64,000 nt of DNA from Pterobdella sp. o SKG-2022 (Eukaryota > Annelida > Clitellata > Hirudinida > Piscicolidae), in contig OZ038321.1 in assembly GCA_964035795.1 (NCBI GenBank), positions 4,035,863 to 4,099,862 of the forward strand. The letters run 5' to 3'. Below the pieces are notes generated by a model. It was not told the DNA's origin. It searched no databases and worked only from the letters and a program-made list of their open reading frames with translations. Positions 9,760 through 20,215 of this stretch are shown here, piece by piece. How positions within the stretch are numbered: position 1 is the stretch's first letter; each line of letters opens with the position of its first letter. The position numbers and the translations under genes were made by a program.

Positions 9760-12640
9760 ACCAATGAATAGCTGTGGCAACCCTGTCATGCCTTGCCTAG
9801 TATTGTTTTTGAGCCATTTTTTTGCCTTCTAAAACAAGATGGCTAACGTCTCATCTGCCTGTTTGCACATTCTGCACAATGACGAGTTTTCATTCTCAAT
9901 CTTGGCTTTTTTATAATTTGTCCTAAAAGATTGTTCTTGTGCAGCTGTCAGTAGACTTTCAGCTTCTCTTTAAAAAATCCCTCTTCAATCACAGCCATGA
10001 TCCGAGAGCACGTTTATCTTCTGTCTGTCTCTCGAATTGTCGATGCAAGATCTTATTTTCCCACTATTTTTGCTTGTTGGTTTTAAATTCTTTTATTAAG
10101 ACTTTATTCTCTTCTATGAGTTCATTCGACCATTTTTCAGTTGCTTTACGTAATCTGAAAGATTGTGTTCTTCAGTTCTGACACACTCCTCTAACGATAT
10201 TAAGCCTCTGCTACCTTTTTTTCGTGGTACAAATATCCTAGCAACATTTGATCTAGGATGTAATGTTGTATATTGTCATCAATTTTCTAGTTTTTCTATC
10301 AAGATTCTCGACCTCTTCCTTGTTCCACTTCCCACATATCTTATTGTGGCAACAGCCCAAGCATTAATCTTTAAATTACCACTGCTCAATTTTGTTTTCA
10401 GTAGTTTTTTAATTATTCTGCTTTGACTATGTTTTTGGTTTCAGTGGATTTTAGCTCTTCTCCTTCAAGTAAACCAAGGTACTTGTAGGCATATTCTCCC
10501 AAATCATTGATAGCTTTGTTATTTGGCAAAAGTATTCAGTTTTCATGTGTTTTCTTTCCTCTCTTCAGTGTTATACATGCACATTTGTTTAGTCCAAAAT
10601 TCATCCTTATGTCATCGGCGTATATTTTGACAATATCGATGAGGCTTTCAAGTTCTTTTTTATTTTTCGCAAATGACTTCAATCATCCATGAAAAGAAGG
10701 TGATTGAATTTTAATCCATTTTTGAACTTGTAACTCATCGATGCTGTTCTTAGGATTACACTTAACGGAATTAAAGCTCTTACGAAAATTAGTGGGGATA
10801 ATGAGTCGTCTTAGAAATTACCGCTCCTGATCTTGATTTTTGTCAATATTTCTCCCAGGTGTTTTTGATTCTTTTCCCATTGAATTGTCAAGAAATTTGA
10901 TCACGTTTATGGGAGCAACAATCATTTCCAAGCTTTTGACTATCCATGAATAAGGAACCATGTCATATGCTTTTTGGTAATCTATCCAGGCCATCGCTTA
11001 GTTGGTTTTTCGGTACCTATCAGCTTTATCCAACATTAGGTGGTCTTTAGTACTTTTAATCAAAGCTCGACATCTTTTTTGTTCAAACCCTAATCAAATC
11101 ATAGTCTTTTAATTATTTGTACATTTTCTTGGAAATTATAGAAGTTAATGTTTTCCATAGTTATGGTAAGCATGTGATGGGCCTGTAATTTTCAGGCATT
11201 GTTCCTTTAGACTTGTCTTTCTGTATGAGCACAGTTCTTCCAGTAGTCATCCACTTTGGAAACTTCATCTAGAAGCTCAGTCAACTTTTTATGTAGACTA
11301 ATAAAGTTTTTCTACCATTAGCCTTGAACACCGTCTATTATTGAGGCTTTCTAATTGGCCGTACTTTGGAGTGTTTCACGTAGGTCTTGAATTGTTATTT
11401 CCATATCCTTTTCTGGTTTTTTATATCTAATTGGTTTTTTACTTTTTCAAACCAAGAGGCTTTTTCATTGTCTGGTTTCTTTTTTCCAAATAGATTTTTA
11501 GAACTTTTCATTTGATTCAATTTTAGGCGATTTTTGTTCAGCTTCTTTACTGTTTAGTTGTTGAAAAAAAAAATTTTTGGTTGTGCTGAAAAAATTGGTT
11601 TTGTCTGAATTAGTTTATGCTATTTTCAAAACACTTATTTTTATGGCTGGTTGCTTTGAGATTTTTGATTCAGATTTTCAATTGCCACTTCGTATCCTAT
11701 ATTTTGATTCTTGCGTTTGTTTTCCATTCTTTCCCTAAATATATCTCCAAATTTTATAGTTTGCATTCGACTGAACGACTGAAGTCAGCTTGAATTTCTT
11801 TGACTTTATTTTTTAGCCTTCTCTTCCACGGAGGCATGTCACAATTTGGCTTTTTCTTTTTTTCCTTGATGAATATTTCAGTTACAGTTGAAGCACCCGC
11901 TATGATTGTATAGTTAAGGTCTTCCAAGTTGTGAATTTGAATGAAGCCTAGTACACTGTTTACTTTTGCGGTTGTGTTTCAGATGTGGGAGTTTTTCTCT
12001 TTCTACGTTACGATTGAAAATATTTCTCCTTTCTAACACGTTTTATAACACCATTTCATCTGGTTTTGTTTGTGTGATGTTAATATATTCTTTCGTAAAA
12101 ATTTCATAGTTTACTGTTTCGTAGATTGTTTTCTTTTAGTCGTTATTTTCAGAAACTATTTGGAAATTATTGGTTTTAATATTGTATATTTCTTCATCAG
12201 TGAACCACCTTTTTTTATTATTGTGTGAACTTGGTTTTCCATTCTTTGTTCATTAATTATTTGATCTCCTGTCAAATTTTTGTAAAGATCATGCATTTGT
12301 TTTCGATAGCCTCTTTCTTTTGGATCACTTTGGTAGTAGGCTTTAAGAATTTGGGAGTTATCTTCTCTAGTGAATTTGCGTCTAGCTGTAACTGTTTTAC
12401 GACCGGTGCTCTTCTGCTGTCCCAAGAGCATCCTGCCGGGCGAGGCTGAGTCAGCTTGGCTGGCTCTTCCATTGACGCCGTTGATTAAAATTTCATTTGT
12501 TTTTTCATCCAATTGGAGTATATTTGTTTTTTGTCGGGGTTCATTCCCTTAACCTGACTGGAAAGTGTTTTCTGTCAAGATTGTCTTCCTTAGCCTTTGC
12601 TCCTAACAAGAAGCAGTTCTACAAGGCAGAGGAGGTTATG
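9760..12640 (-). mobile_element. R2-like LINE B with Myb-like N-terminus, degraded
   Basis: Minus-strand element covering nearly the whole reading order. The N-terminal ORF (12512-12156) holds a GR-rich start (INGVNGRASQ...) and a Myb/SANT-like stretch TARRKFTREDNSQILKAYY then DPKERGYRKQMHDLY. RT palm remnants lie near 10690 (FMDD, then a stop), followed by SFAKNKKELESLIDIVKIYA and, near 10480, GEYAYKYLGLLEGEELK. The C-terminal knuckle/pre-endonuclease region lies at about 9780-9860 (DVSHLVLE..., RHDRVATAIHW). The endonuclease itself is missing or truncated at the 3' end. R2 elements are known to carry N-terminal zinc finger/Myb DNA-binding domains, RT and a C-terminal restriction-like endonuclease; this layout fits. 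Many stops and frameshifts. Confidence 0.78.
12156..12512 (-). pseudogene. R2-like B N-terminal ORF fragment (Myb-like domain)
   Basis: A 118-residue open stretch, the longest intact piece of element B. Residues about 1-45 are Gly/Arg/Ser-rich (SPGRMLLGQQKSTGRK), 45-100 look like a Myb/SANT helix-turn-helix (RRKFTREDNSQIL, RGYRKQMHDLYKNLTGD), and the end has NQVHTIIKKGG. It continues out of frame to the rest of the element. The related copy F (44.1 kb) starts with a similar NGVSGRSS...GRSFLDYQ segment, which supports a shared N-terminus. Probable role in the live element: target-DNA binding. As it stands it is a fossil. Confidence 0.6.
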
Positions 12641-12689
12641 TTATAAATACCATATAAGATTTAAATGATGGCAAATATTTCGGTAGCAA

Positions 12690-13015
12690 TACAACAATAT
12701 GAATATTGATAATAATACTAATTATATTGAGAGCAGAAAGTTTTTATTTCCATTAATATGGAAATAATAACAATTTATTTTGAGATGAAATAGTAAGAAA
12801 TAACAATAATTATAAAATAAGTGAATACTCTTAAATATATGTATTTTCAATAAAATAAAAAATAAGATTTCCAAAAGTTGAGCAAAAACAGAAAATAACC
12901 TCTAGCTTTAGAACTATTCTTAGGTCCCTATCTCTCAAACCCTTAACATCAGCACCTACTCACACAAAAAAAACCTTTAAAAATTATGGAAAGAAAAGGA
13001 CAAAATTTATAAAAA
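12690..13015. repeat. Paired repeat, copy 2 (upstream side of R2-like B)
   Basis: Counterpart of 9241-9560; the best-conserved part is CTATCTCTCAAACCCTTAAC plus CAGCACCTACTCACACA. See that entry. Confidence 0.55.
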
Positions 13016-14240
13016 AAAAAAGATTAAGAAAAGTGGATTCAGCTGGATGTGCACATAATTTGGTTATTTACAAACTTATACAAAAAATATCTATTAATTA
13101 ATACACATGTATATGGATATATAGATGAATAAATATGAGTAATATGTTATTCTTTTAATTTCAAATATGGATACTCTATGTATAGGATGCATGTATTGAA
13201 CTATGTTTAGTTAGTCTCGTTTATGTGAAAACTATGATACATAGCTGTTGAATTTATTACACTTTATATAAAAAGGAAATTAATTAGAACAAAAATGAAA
13301 AAAGTGATCTATGGTAACCTTTACGGCTTATTTATAAAAAATAAATTTAGGCACGTGTCTAAAATAAAGGTAATATGTATGAAAAAATGATAAAACTCAT
13401 CCAAAAAGTGTTAGGTCCAAATTTTGATTTTTCCTATTTTCAAATCCAGCAATTTCATGAAACTTATAAATAATATTCAAAAACTTAGAAAAACTGTGTT
13501 ATAACTTTTAAATTAATTAGTTAAAATTAAAATTTCTTGCGATAACATGAATCAGTCATCTTGAGCCGAAGGGTTACCAAAGATTAGTATTATAATTTTT
13601 GATAAGAATAGTAGGTCGGTTTTCGTTGCTCGAGTTAAGTGGGCTCCGTTAATTTCATGAATTATTGTAACAGTGTTTTTTTTTGCAAAAATGTTTATAT
13701 AAATAACTAAAATCAAGTAAAAAACAAAATTTGAAAGTAATTTATTGAAAAATTAAAAGAATTTGAGTAATAATAAAGTTTTGTTGGTCAGCTTGATATT
13801 GCATCAAAGACAGCTTGAACTTGCATCAGAAAAAAGTTGATTCAAACATGGAAAAAATACGGAATGTTGCAAAAAAAAGCGATGATAAATTTAATAAAAG
13901 TTCAAAAATTGTCTTTTTGCACTTCTGCGTGTTTCAAAATTTCAACCAGTTGGATAACTCTTATAAAAATGACCGCTGTATAAACAAGTGACCAACAATT
14001 AAAGAGCTATAAATAGATCTCACAACAAAGAAAGTATAGCAATCTAAAAATAATTATAACCCTTAAAAAACAATAATAAATAATTAAAATAGGAAATAAT
14101 AAAATTATAAATAAGTGAAATAATAAAATATTAATAATAAAAAAATTAAATAGTAATAATAAATAAAAAATTTAAAAATAAACTCACAAGCAAAAAAAAA
14201 CAACAAACGACCTTCAAAAATTTTTTTAAATCAGATATCA
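13016..14240. other. AT-rich non-coding region with one inverted repeat
   Basis: No coding segment recognised. The only structure I can point to is a 24-25 base inverted pair at 13306-13330 and 13562-13585 (core TGGTAACC / GGTTACCA), which may be a degraded foldback element. Confidence 0.5.
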
Positions 14241-14659
14241 ATAAAATGAAAGAATCCCGCATCGTTCTTCCCGCGGTCAAACAAGGAACGCGACCTTCAC
14301 TAAAGGATCAGATTGAGGTCGAAAAATTCGCTTATAGATCAAACTCTTTTCAAAATGAAAACCTTGGGATTTTACCCACCTCTGGCGACTCACATTTACC
14401 AACGATTTATTTCAAAGAAAAAAGAAATAAATGGACTAGAGAAAGTTATCTATTGTTTTTACTATACTCTAAAAAACCCAATGTCTAGTAACAATACTAA
14501 TGATACCTACATAATATGGTGCAAACGCAATAATGAAAGCAACAAGATAAAAAACATGGAGGCAAATAAATTCGCGAATCAAAGAAGATACATCATTCGC
14601 AATAAAAAACTGACTGAAATAGCTTTAGAACAAATTAAAGAACAGGTTATAAATGCTAC

Positions 14660-14827
14660 CCAAAAAGGAAATAATAACGATAATAATAATAAATACGGTA
14701 ATAAAAATCGAAATAATAGTAAGGAGAATAATAATAATAACAATAATGATGATGATCATGATGATAATAGTAATAAAAATAAAAATAAGGGTAATAAAAA
14801 AAAATAATAATAACAATAATAATATTG

Positions 14828-14881
<54 letters not shown>

Positions 14882-15105
14882 TGAAGGTAATAGAAATAAT
14901 AACAATAATAATGATGCTAATAATAATATTATCAGTATTAATAATAACAATGATGATGATGATGATGATGTTGATGATGATAATAATAATAAAAAGATTG
15001 TTAGTGATAATAATTACAGAATTAATAGTAGAAATAATGATTATGATGATAATATTAGTAATAATAATAATGCTGATAAAAATAAAAATCATAATGATAT
15101 AGAAA
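14660..15105 (+). repeat. AAT-type trinucleotide tract inside the R2-like C linker
   Basis: Imperfect AAT/GAT/AAC/ATG repeats, purest at 14820-14880. In one frame it encodes an Asn/Asp-rich linker (GNNNDNNN..., DDDHDDNSNK) between the Myb-like domain and the RT linker; all six frames are open for long runs because of the repeat, so poly-Ile or poly-Leu readings are artefacts. Confidence 0.8.
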
Positions 15106-15170
15106 AGATAAAAGTAAACGAGCTAAAAGAAGAAATACTAAAAAGATATAGAAATGTAAAAGAAGTACCA

Positions 15171-15905
15171 ATGTATGATAGACAAACAGTTCCAAAATTA
15201 GTATCTGACCAAAAAACTAAACTAATCTTAACATTAGTAAATGAAGCAATTCATCAATTGATAGCTAAATTACCACTAAACTTGTCTCTCACAAATATTA
15301 ACCATTTGATGTATGCAGCTAGCTGGGTTATAATTGATTCCTTGAAAATCAAAATTAAAGAAAAGACAGATTCAAATAAAAATCAAAAGCCTAATTGGCA
15401 TCGAAAAATTGAAAAGGAAATCAATTGTTTGCGACATGACTTATCTATACTGACAGAAATAAAAAATGATAAATATTCAAAAATAAAGAAAAAGCAACAG
15501 TTATTTAAGAGACATAATATAAATAATTTGACAAACGTACCTATCATTATAGAAAATTTAAAACAAAAAATACAAGTAGAAGCACAAAGACTTAGAAGGT
15601 TCAACAAACGGAAAAACTTTTTTATGTACAATAAAATATACAAAAAAAATGAAAAAAAGTTTTACAGAAAACTGAGTGCAAAAATAATAAAAGTAAAACA
15701 AACCCCGAACCTACCGGAACTAGAAAACTTTTGGTGTAGTAATTGGGAAGAACCTAAATATTATATTAAAAAAACAGAATGGGTTAACAAAGTGGAAGGA
15801 AATAATGGAGAACAACAACAAGTATGGGAAGATATAACTATCAAAGAAGTAAAATATAACATCAAAAAACAACAAACTGGAAAAAGCCTAGCATTGACAA
15901 AGTAG
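15171..15905 (+). pseudogene. R2-like C linker and start of RT
   Basis: A 244-residue open stretch. It begins MYDRQTVPKLVSDQKTK and contains LTLVNEAIHQLIAKLPLNLS and NHLMYAASWVIIDSLK (the equivalent in copy F is RETNILILAGAKIITDELG), followed by a long Lys-rich helix region and PELENFWCSNWEEPKYYIKK, the block that precedes the RT in this family. The RT reading continues after a frameshift near 15885 as KPSIDKVANFWFKSFTSLH. Lys/Asn-rich codon use matches the AT-rich surroundings. It is part of a decayed polyprotein; no independent gene is proposed. Confidence 0.65.
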
Positions 15906-15934
15906 CTAACTTCTGGTTCAAAAGTTTCACATCG

Positions 15935-16719
15935 TTGCATGAGCCAATGACCGAAACAATCAAAGAATGCTTGCTGAATCAAAAACTCTGTCCCACATGG
16001 CTTACAACGGGAAAAACCATTTTAATACCTAAATCGGAAGAAACTAACAAGCCAAAAAATTATCGACCAATTATTTGTCTCCCCACGTTTTATAAAATAA
16101 TAACATCGATTTTAAAAAATAGAATACACCACCATCTTACTTCAGAAAACATGCTGCCTATCGAACAAAAAGGGTGCCAAAAAGGAAGCTATGGATGTAA
16201 AGACCAGCTTCTTATCGATAAAGCCATCCTTGAAGAAGCAAAAAAAGAAAAAATTTGAGTACAGCATGGATAGATTACAAAAAAGCATTCGATTTTATAC
16301 CACATGATTGGACAATCAAATGTCTCAAAATATACAAAATCTCTCCAATAGCTATCAGTTTCCTGAAAGAAAGCACGGAAAAATGAAAAAACTCTGTGGT
16401 TTTGTATCACCAAGAAGGCAAATTCGAATCTAGAGAGTTCAACATTAAAAGAGGAATCTTTCAAGACGACTCACTATCCCCACTTCTGTTTTGCCTTGCT
16501 CTAGCTCCACTGTCAACACTCCTCAACGAAACTGGGTATGGTTATAAAACAAAAACAGGAAACAAGGTCAACCATCTGCTATATATGGATGATCTGAAAA
16601 CATTTGCAAAAAATGACAATAAACAAACTGGCATTCTTAACACTGTTAAGAAATTCGAGGATGATATCAACATGGATTTTGGACTTGAAGTGTGTCAAAG
16701 CAACCTTCATCAAAGGTAA
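15935..16719 (+). pseudogene. R2-like C reverse transcriptase core (frameshifted)
   Basis: Two open stretches (to 16258, and 16396-16719) with intervening frame changes hold the RT fingers and palm. Visible blocks are WLTTGKTILIPKSEETNKPK, NYRPIICLPTFYKII, KGCQKGSYGCKDQLLIDKA, AWIDYKKAFDFIPHDW, a block-4-like RGIFQDDSLSPLLFCL (QGD changed to QDD), and the catalytic MDD in LLYMDDLKTFAKN. Spacing is that of non-LTR RTs with a restriction-like endonuclease. A stop in the ESTEKWKN region and the shift at about 16255 make it non-functional. Confidence 0.75.
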
Positions 16720-17288
16720 GCTGACCACATGGCAACACTTCCAGCTTGATATAAATACTACGATAAAAGACCTAGAACCAGGTGAAGCGTATAAATATTC
16801 AGGAATGGATGAAGAAGATGACATACAGCATTCAAATGAAAGAAAAAATAAGAAAAGAATGCCTAAGACGAATAAGATCCATAATGAAAATTGAACTTAA
16901 CGCTAAAAACATAATAATAGCAATTAACTATTAAATATTATTAATTAGAACCTTAATGAAATCAAGAGACTAGATGCAAAAATAAGAAAACAACTCACTA
17001 TAAATAGAATGCATCATCCAAAAGCAGATGTAGATCGACTGTACATACCAAGACAAAAAGGAGGAAGAGGCTTAATACAACTTGAACTCAGCTATAAGAC
17101 TTCAACCATTGGACTGGATAAATATTTGAAAAAAACCAATGACTGGATGTTGAAGTTAGTAAGCCAACATGAAAACTCAAATAAATCATTAAATTACCAG
17201 AGAGTCTTTAAAATTTACCCAGGAATTAAACTTTGTACTCGACTGCGATCTACCTGCTCCAAATGAAAATGCTTGTAAAGCCAGAGAA

Positions 17289-18092
17289 ATGTTCAAAATC
17301 AAGGAGTTGAAGCAAATAGAAGACCGATGGCAAAGTAAACCACTTCATGGACAGTACGCAGCACGGCTTCAAAATACCGAAGTGGATGTTGAAGACCCCC
17401 TCCAGTGGCTCTCCAGCTCAAGACTAAAAGCAGAGACAGAAGAGTTTATATTTGCTGCTCAAGACCAAAGCCTTTTTACCAGTAATTATCAGGCAAATAT
17501 AATTCGAAATGGGACTGACCCCAAATGCAGGTTCTGTGGTGAGAGAGTTGATACTATTGACTATCCTATATCTGGATGCTCTGTTCTCACACCCGGAGAA
17601 TACAAAAGAAGACACAATAGGGTAGGTCAATACCTCCACTGGAAAATCTGTAACCACTTCAAGGTGAGTACGAAGAAAAACTGGTACGAACATCACCTGG
17701 AGCCAATTACTGATGGTCCAAATTTTATGATTATTTGGGATTTCCCAATCCAGACGAACCGCACAATACAAGCAAACCGACCAGACATTGTTGTGAAAGA
17801 TTTTTTAAAAAATATCTGTTATCTAATTGACATGAGCGTGCCATCAGATAAAAATGTATCATTCAAAACATTTGAAAAGCTCTCCAAGTATAAAGACTTT
17901 GAGATTGAAAATGGAAAAATGTGGCATCTCAGAGCTAGAACTATCCCAGTTGTAATAGGTGGACTGAGCCTGGTCAAGAAAGAAACCGAAGATTTTCTCG
18001 ATAAAATACCCGGCAATCCTTCTCTCAGAGAAATCCAGAAGATAGTTCTAAGCGGCACAGCCCATGTCCTCAGAAAAGCTATATCAATATAA
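17289..18092 (+). pseudogene. R2-like C C-terminus: CCHC-type knuckle and REL-type endonuclease
   Basis: A 267-residue open stretch, the longest intact C-terminus in the window. Residues about 15-25 read PLHGQYAARL; 55-70 AAQDQSLFTSNYQ; 78-95 hold the knuckle CRFCGERVDTIDYPISGC, in which the usual His (for example TVQHIICEC in copy D) is Tyr. Then EYKRRHNRVGQYLHWKIC and WYEHHLEPI. The PD-(D/E)XK-type core follows: WDFPIQTNRTIQANRPDIVV with a downstream LIDMSVPSD and KLSKYKDFE. The end, GTAHVLRKAISI, is the family's terminal block. In R2-type elements this domain nicks the target. Loss of the zinc ligand suggests decay even where the frame is open. Confidence 0.75.
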
Positions 18093-18164
18093 CTTCCAAT
18101 TTCACTCATCTGAGGCCACTGGTAGTAACCCGATGTTTGATCTTATAATTAGCATTACAGAAGA

Positions 18165-18208
18165 TGATAATAATAATAATAATAATTATTATTATTATTA
18201 TTATTATA
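18165..18208. repeat. (AAT)n(ATT)n palindrome at the tail-to-tail junction of C and D
   Basis: AAT units run to about 18186 and ATT units from there to 18207. Read from each element's own strand, both tails are AAT repeats, so the palindrome is explained by two convergent 3' tails. Confidence 0.8.
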
Positions 18209-20215
18209 TGAAATCTATCAAGCATTGTGCTGAGAAAATTTTAGTAAGACGGGTCATAACTAATGACCAGAGTCTTACTAAGTCTGCCTACAGCTCCAGA
18301 ACTTTCTTCAAGATCCTTGCGGTACCGAACAATGCCGCCTTTTGCAACTCTCCCATATTTGTATTAATTTCTAATTGGTGGAGAAAGCCTATGAAGTTCT
18401 TGCTTATACTTCCAAGGACTCCAATTACAATTGGTACCACATGCACTTTCTTTTGCTGCCAGTCTGCTAACTTCTCTTCGCAGATCCTGATACTTATCAA
18501 TTTTTTCTTTTTCTTTTTCATTGATTTTGCAGTCTCCAGGTACAGCAACATCCACAATCAAGCATTTTTTCTCCTTCTTGTGTAGAACGACAATGTCAGG
18601 TCGACGGGCTTCTATCATATTGTCACATTGTATTTTGAAGTCCCATAGCAACTTTATGTCATCATTCTCTACAATCTGGCTCATGTTCGTACCACTTTAC
18701 ATTGCATTTTAATCCATTTTTCTTACACAAGTCCCAATGGAGTCTTCTAGCAACGTTATCGTGACGTCTCTTGTACTCTTTTTGAGCGAGCTTCTCACAT
18801 TCGCAGATTATGTGTTGAACGGTTTCACCTTTGTTGCCGCACATTCTACACAGTGGGCTATTAGCTGTTTTATCTATATGGAATTTGAGGTAGTTGGTCC
18901 TCAAGGCTTTCTCTTGCGCCGCACATAAATATGACTCAGTTTGGATTTTCAAATCACCTTTTCTCAGCCATCTCCAACTTAACTCTTCGTCTACTTTTGC
19001 CGATGTATCTCTTAAGAGCTGTCCATACATTCTTTTATATTCCATTTTTTATTCTCTCATCTTGAATATTTTTCTTCATAGCATTCACTGTGGCAATTAC
19101 CGGATTTTCAAAATCACCTCTAGCTGCACATAAAAGTCTTTCATCGTTTTTTTCGATGTGATCTTCAAGGCTGGTTTTGGCCAAGATAACAGTATCTTCA
19201 GCATTTGCTAATCCTCGTCCGTCAACTTTCCTTGGTATAGATAACCTATCTACATCACTTCGTGGGTGCAGTCCATTATGCATTGTTAAGAGTTTCCTTG
19301 TTTTCCCATCTATTGACTGAAGCTCAGTCTTTGTCCAACAAAGGAAAGGCGCTGAATATCTCAAAACAGGGATGGCCCAAGTATTAATACCCTTAATAAT
19401 ATTCCTTCCATTCAGTTTTGTCTTATTCATTGAAGACTTTGATTTTCATTTCTTTTTCCTGTAAATCGTCAGCTTGTAATATACCCAGATACTTGTATCC
19501 TTCTCCATCTCTCAATGCTTTCATTATTGTGTCGTCGGGTAGCTTAATTCCATCTGATTTAACTTTTTTCCCTCTTTTCATTACTAGCATTGAAAACTTC
19601 TCGATACTGAATTTCATGCCGATATCTTCACTACAAATTCTTACTGTCTGTACTAGTGAGTCGAGTTCTTCCTCGGTTTTGGCATACAGTTTGAGATCAT
19701 CCAATTAGAGTAGATGATTGATCTTTTCCTTGTTTGCAAAGCTGTAACAATGTTTTGTAGCTTTAAGTATCTGCGTTAGAGGAATGAGGACTATGACAAA
19801 CAAAAGTAGAGATAATGAGTCTCTGGAATATTCTTCTTTTTATTTCTACTTCACCCAGGTTTTCATTGTTACAGGTCAATTCTACGCGCCAGTTTTTCAT
19901 TGTGGATTGCAAGAAGGTTATCAGTTTTTTATTCAGCTTAAGTGAATAAAAGCAGTCTATTATCCAGAAGTGGGGCAGCATATCGAACGCTTTTTGGTAA
20001 TCAATCCAGCCCATTGCTAGATTTTTCTTTCTCATTTTCACTTCTTTTAGTATCATCTTGTCAACGTATAACTAATCTCCTGTTCCTCCCCTTTGTCTTC
20101 TGCATCTTTTTTGTTCTTTTGAGAGAAATTGGTTGTTTTCCAAAAAAGCGTAGATATCATCTGTCATCAAACGTTCAAATTTACTAATGGTTAAAAAGCT
20201 TGAAAACGCTTTTAA
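18209..20215 (-). mobile_element. R2-like LINE D, 5'-truncated
   Basis: Minus-strand copy lacking the N-terminal half. In order: RT start LMTDDIYAFLENNQFLSKEQ (20200-20110), NLAMGWIDYQKAFDMLPHFW (about 20020), the palm MDDLKLYAKTEEELDSLVQ (19704) leading to EGYKYLGILQADDLQEKEMK, PRSDVDRLSIPRKVDGRGLA near 19240, SWRWLRKGDLKIQTESYLCA and the knuckle CRMCGNKGETVQHIICEC (about 18840-18790), then WDFKIQCDNMIEARRPDIVV with LIVDVAVPGDCKINEKEKEK and ending GTARILKKVLEL near 18290. Here the knuckle His and the endonuclease PD...D residues are all present. Frameshifts occur near 18665 and at other points. A conserved hairpin lies at 18252-18268. Confidence 0.82.

Larger units (their letters stand above)
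14241..18186 (+). mobile_element. R2-like LINE C, nearly full-length, frameshifted
   Basis: Best preserved R2-like copy. Order: N-terminal segment VKQGTRPSLKDQIEVEKFA (14270-14335); Myb-like start KRNKWTRESYLLFLLY (about 14420-14475) continuing in another frame to RYIIRNKKLTEIALEQIKEQ (14590-14650); an Asn-rich linker encoded by AAT repeats (14660-15105); a charged region; RT from about 15850 (NYRPIICLPTFYKIITSILK, AWIDYKKAFDFIPHDW, GIFQDDSLSPLLF, LLYMDDLKTFAKN near 16580); HPKADVDRLYIPRQKGGRGL at 17010-17060; and the knuckle plus endonuclease ORF ending at 18092. It ends in an AAT tail from 18165. About four to six frameshifts separate the pieces; the open reading stretches are long enough to suggest a fairly recent death. 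Confidence 0.85.

Noticed and set aside
10507..10692. Plus-strand ORFs across 6.4-12.6 kb
   Set aside because: They are antisense shadows of minus-strand R2-like and nested LINE coding sequence.
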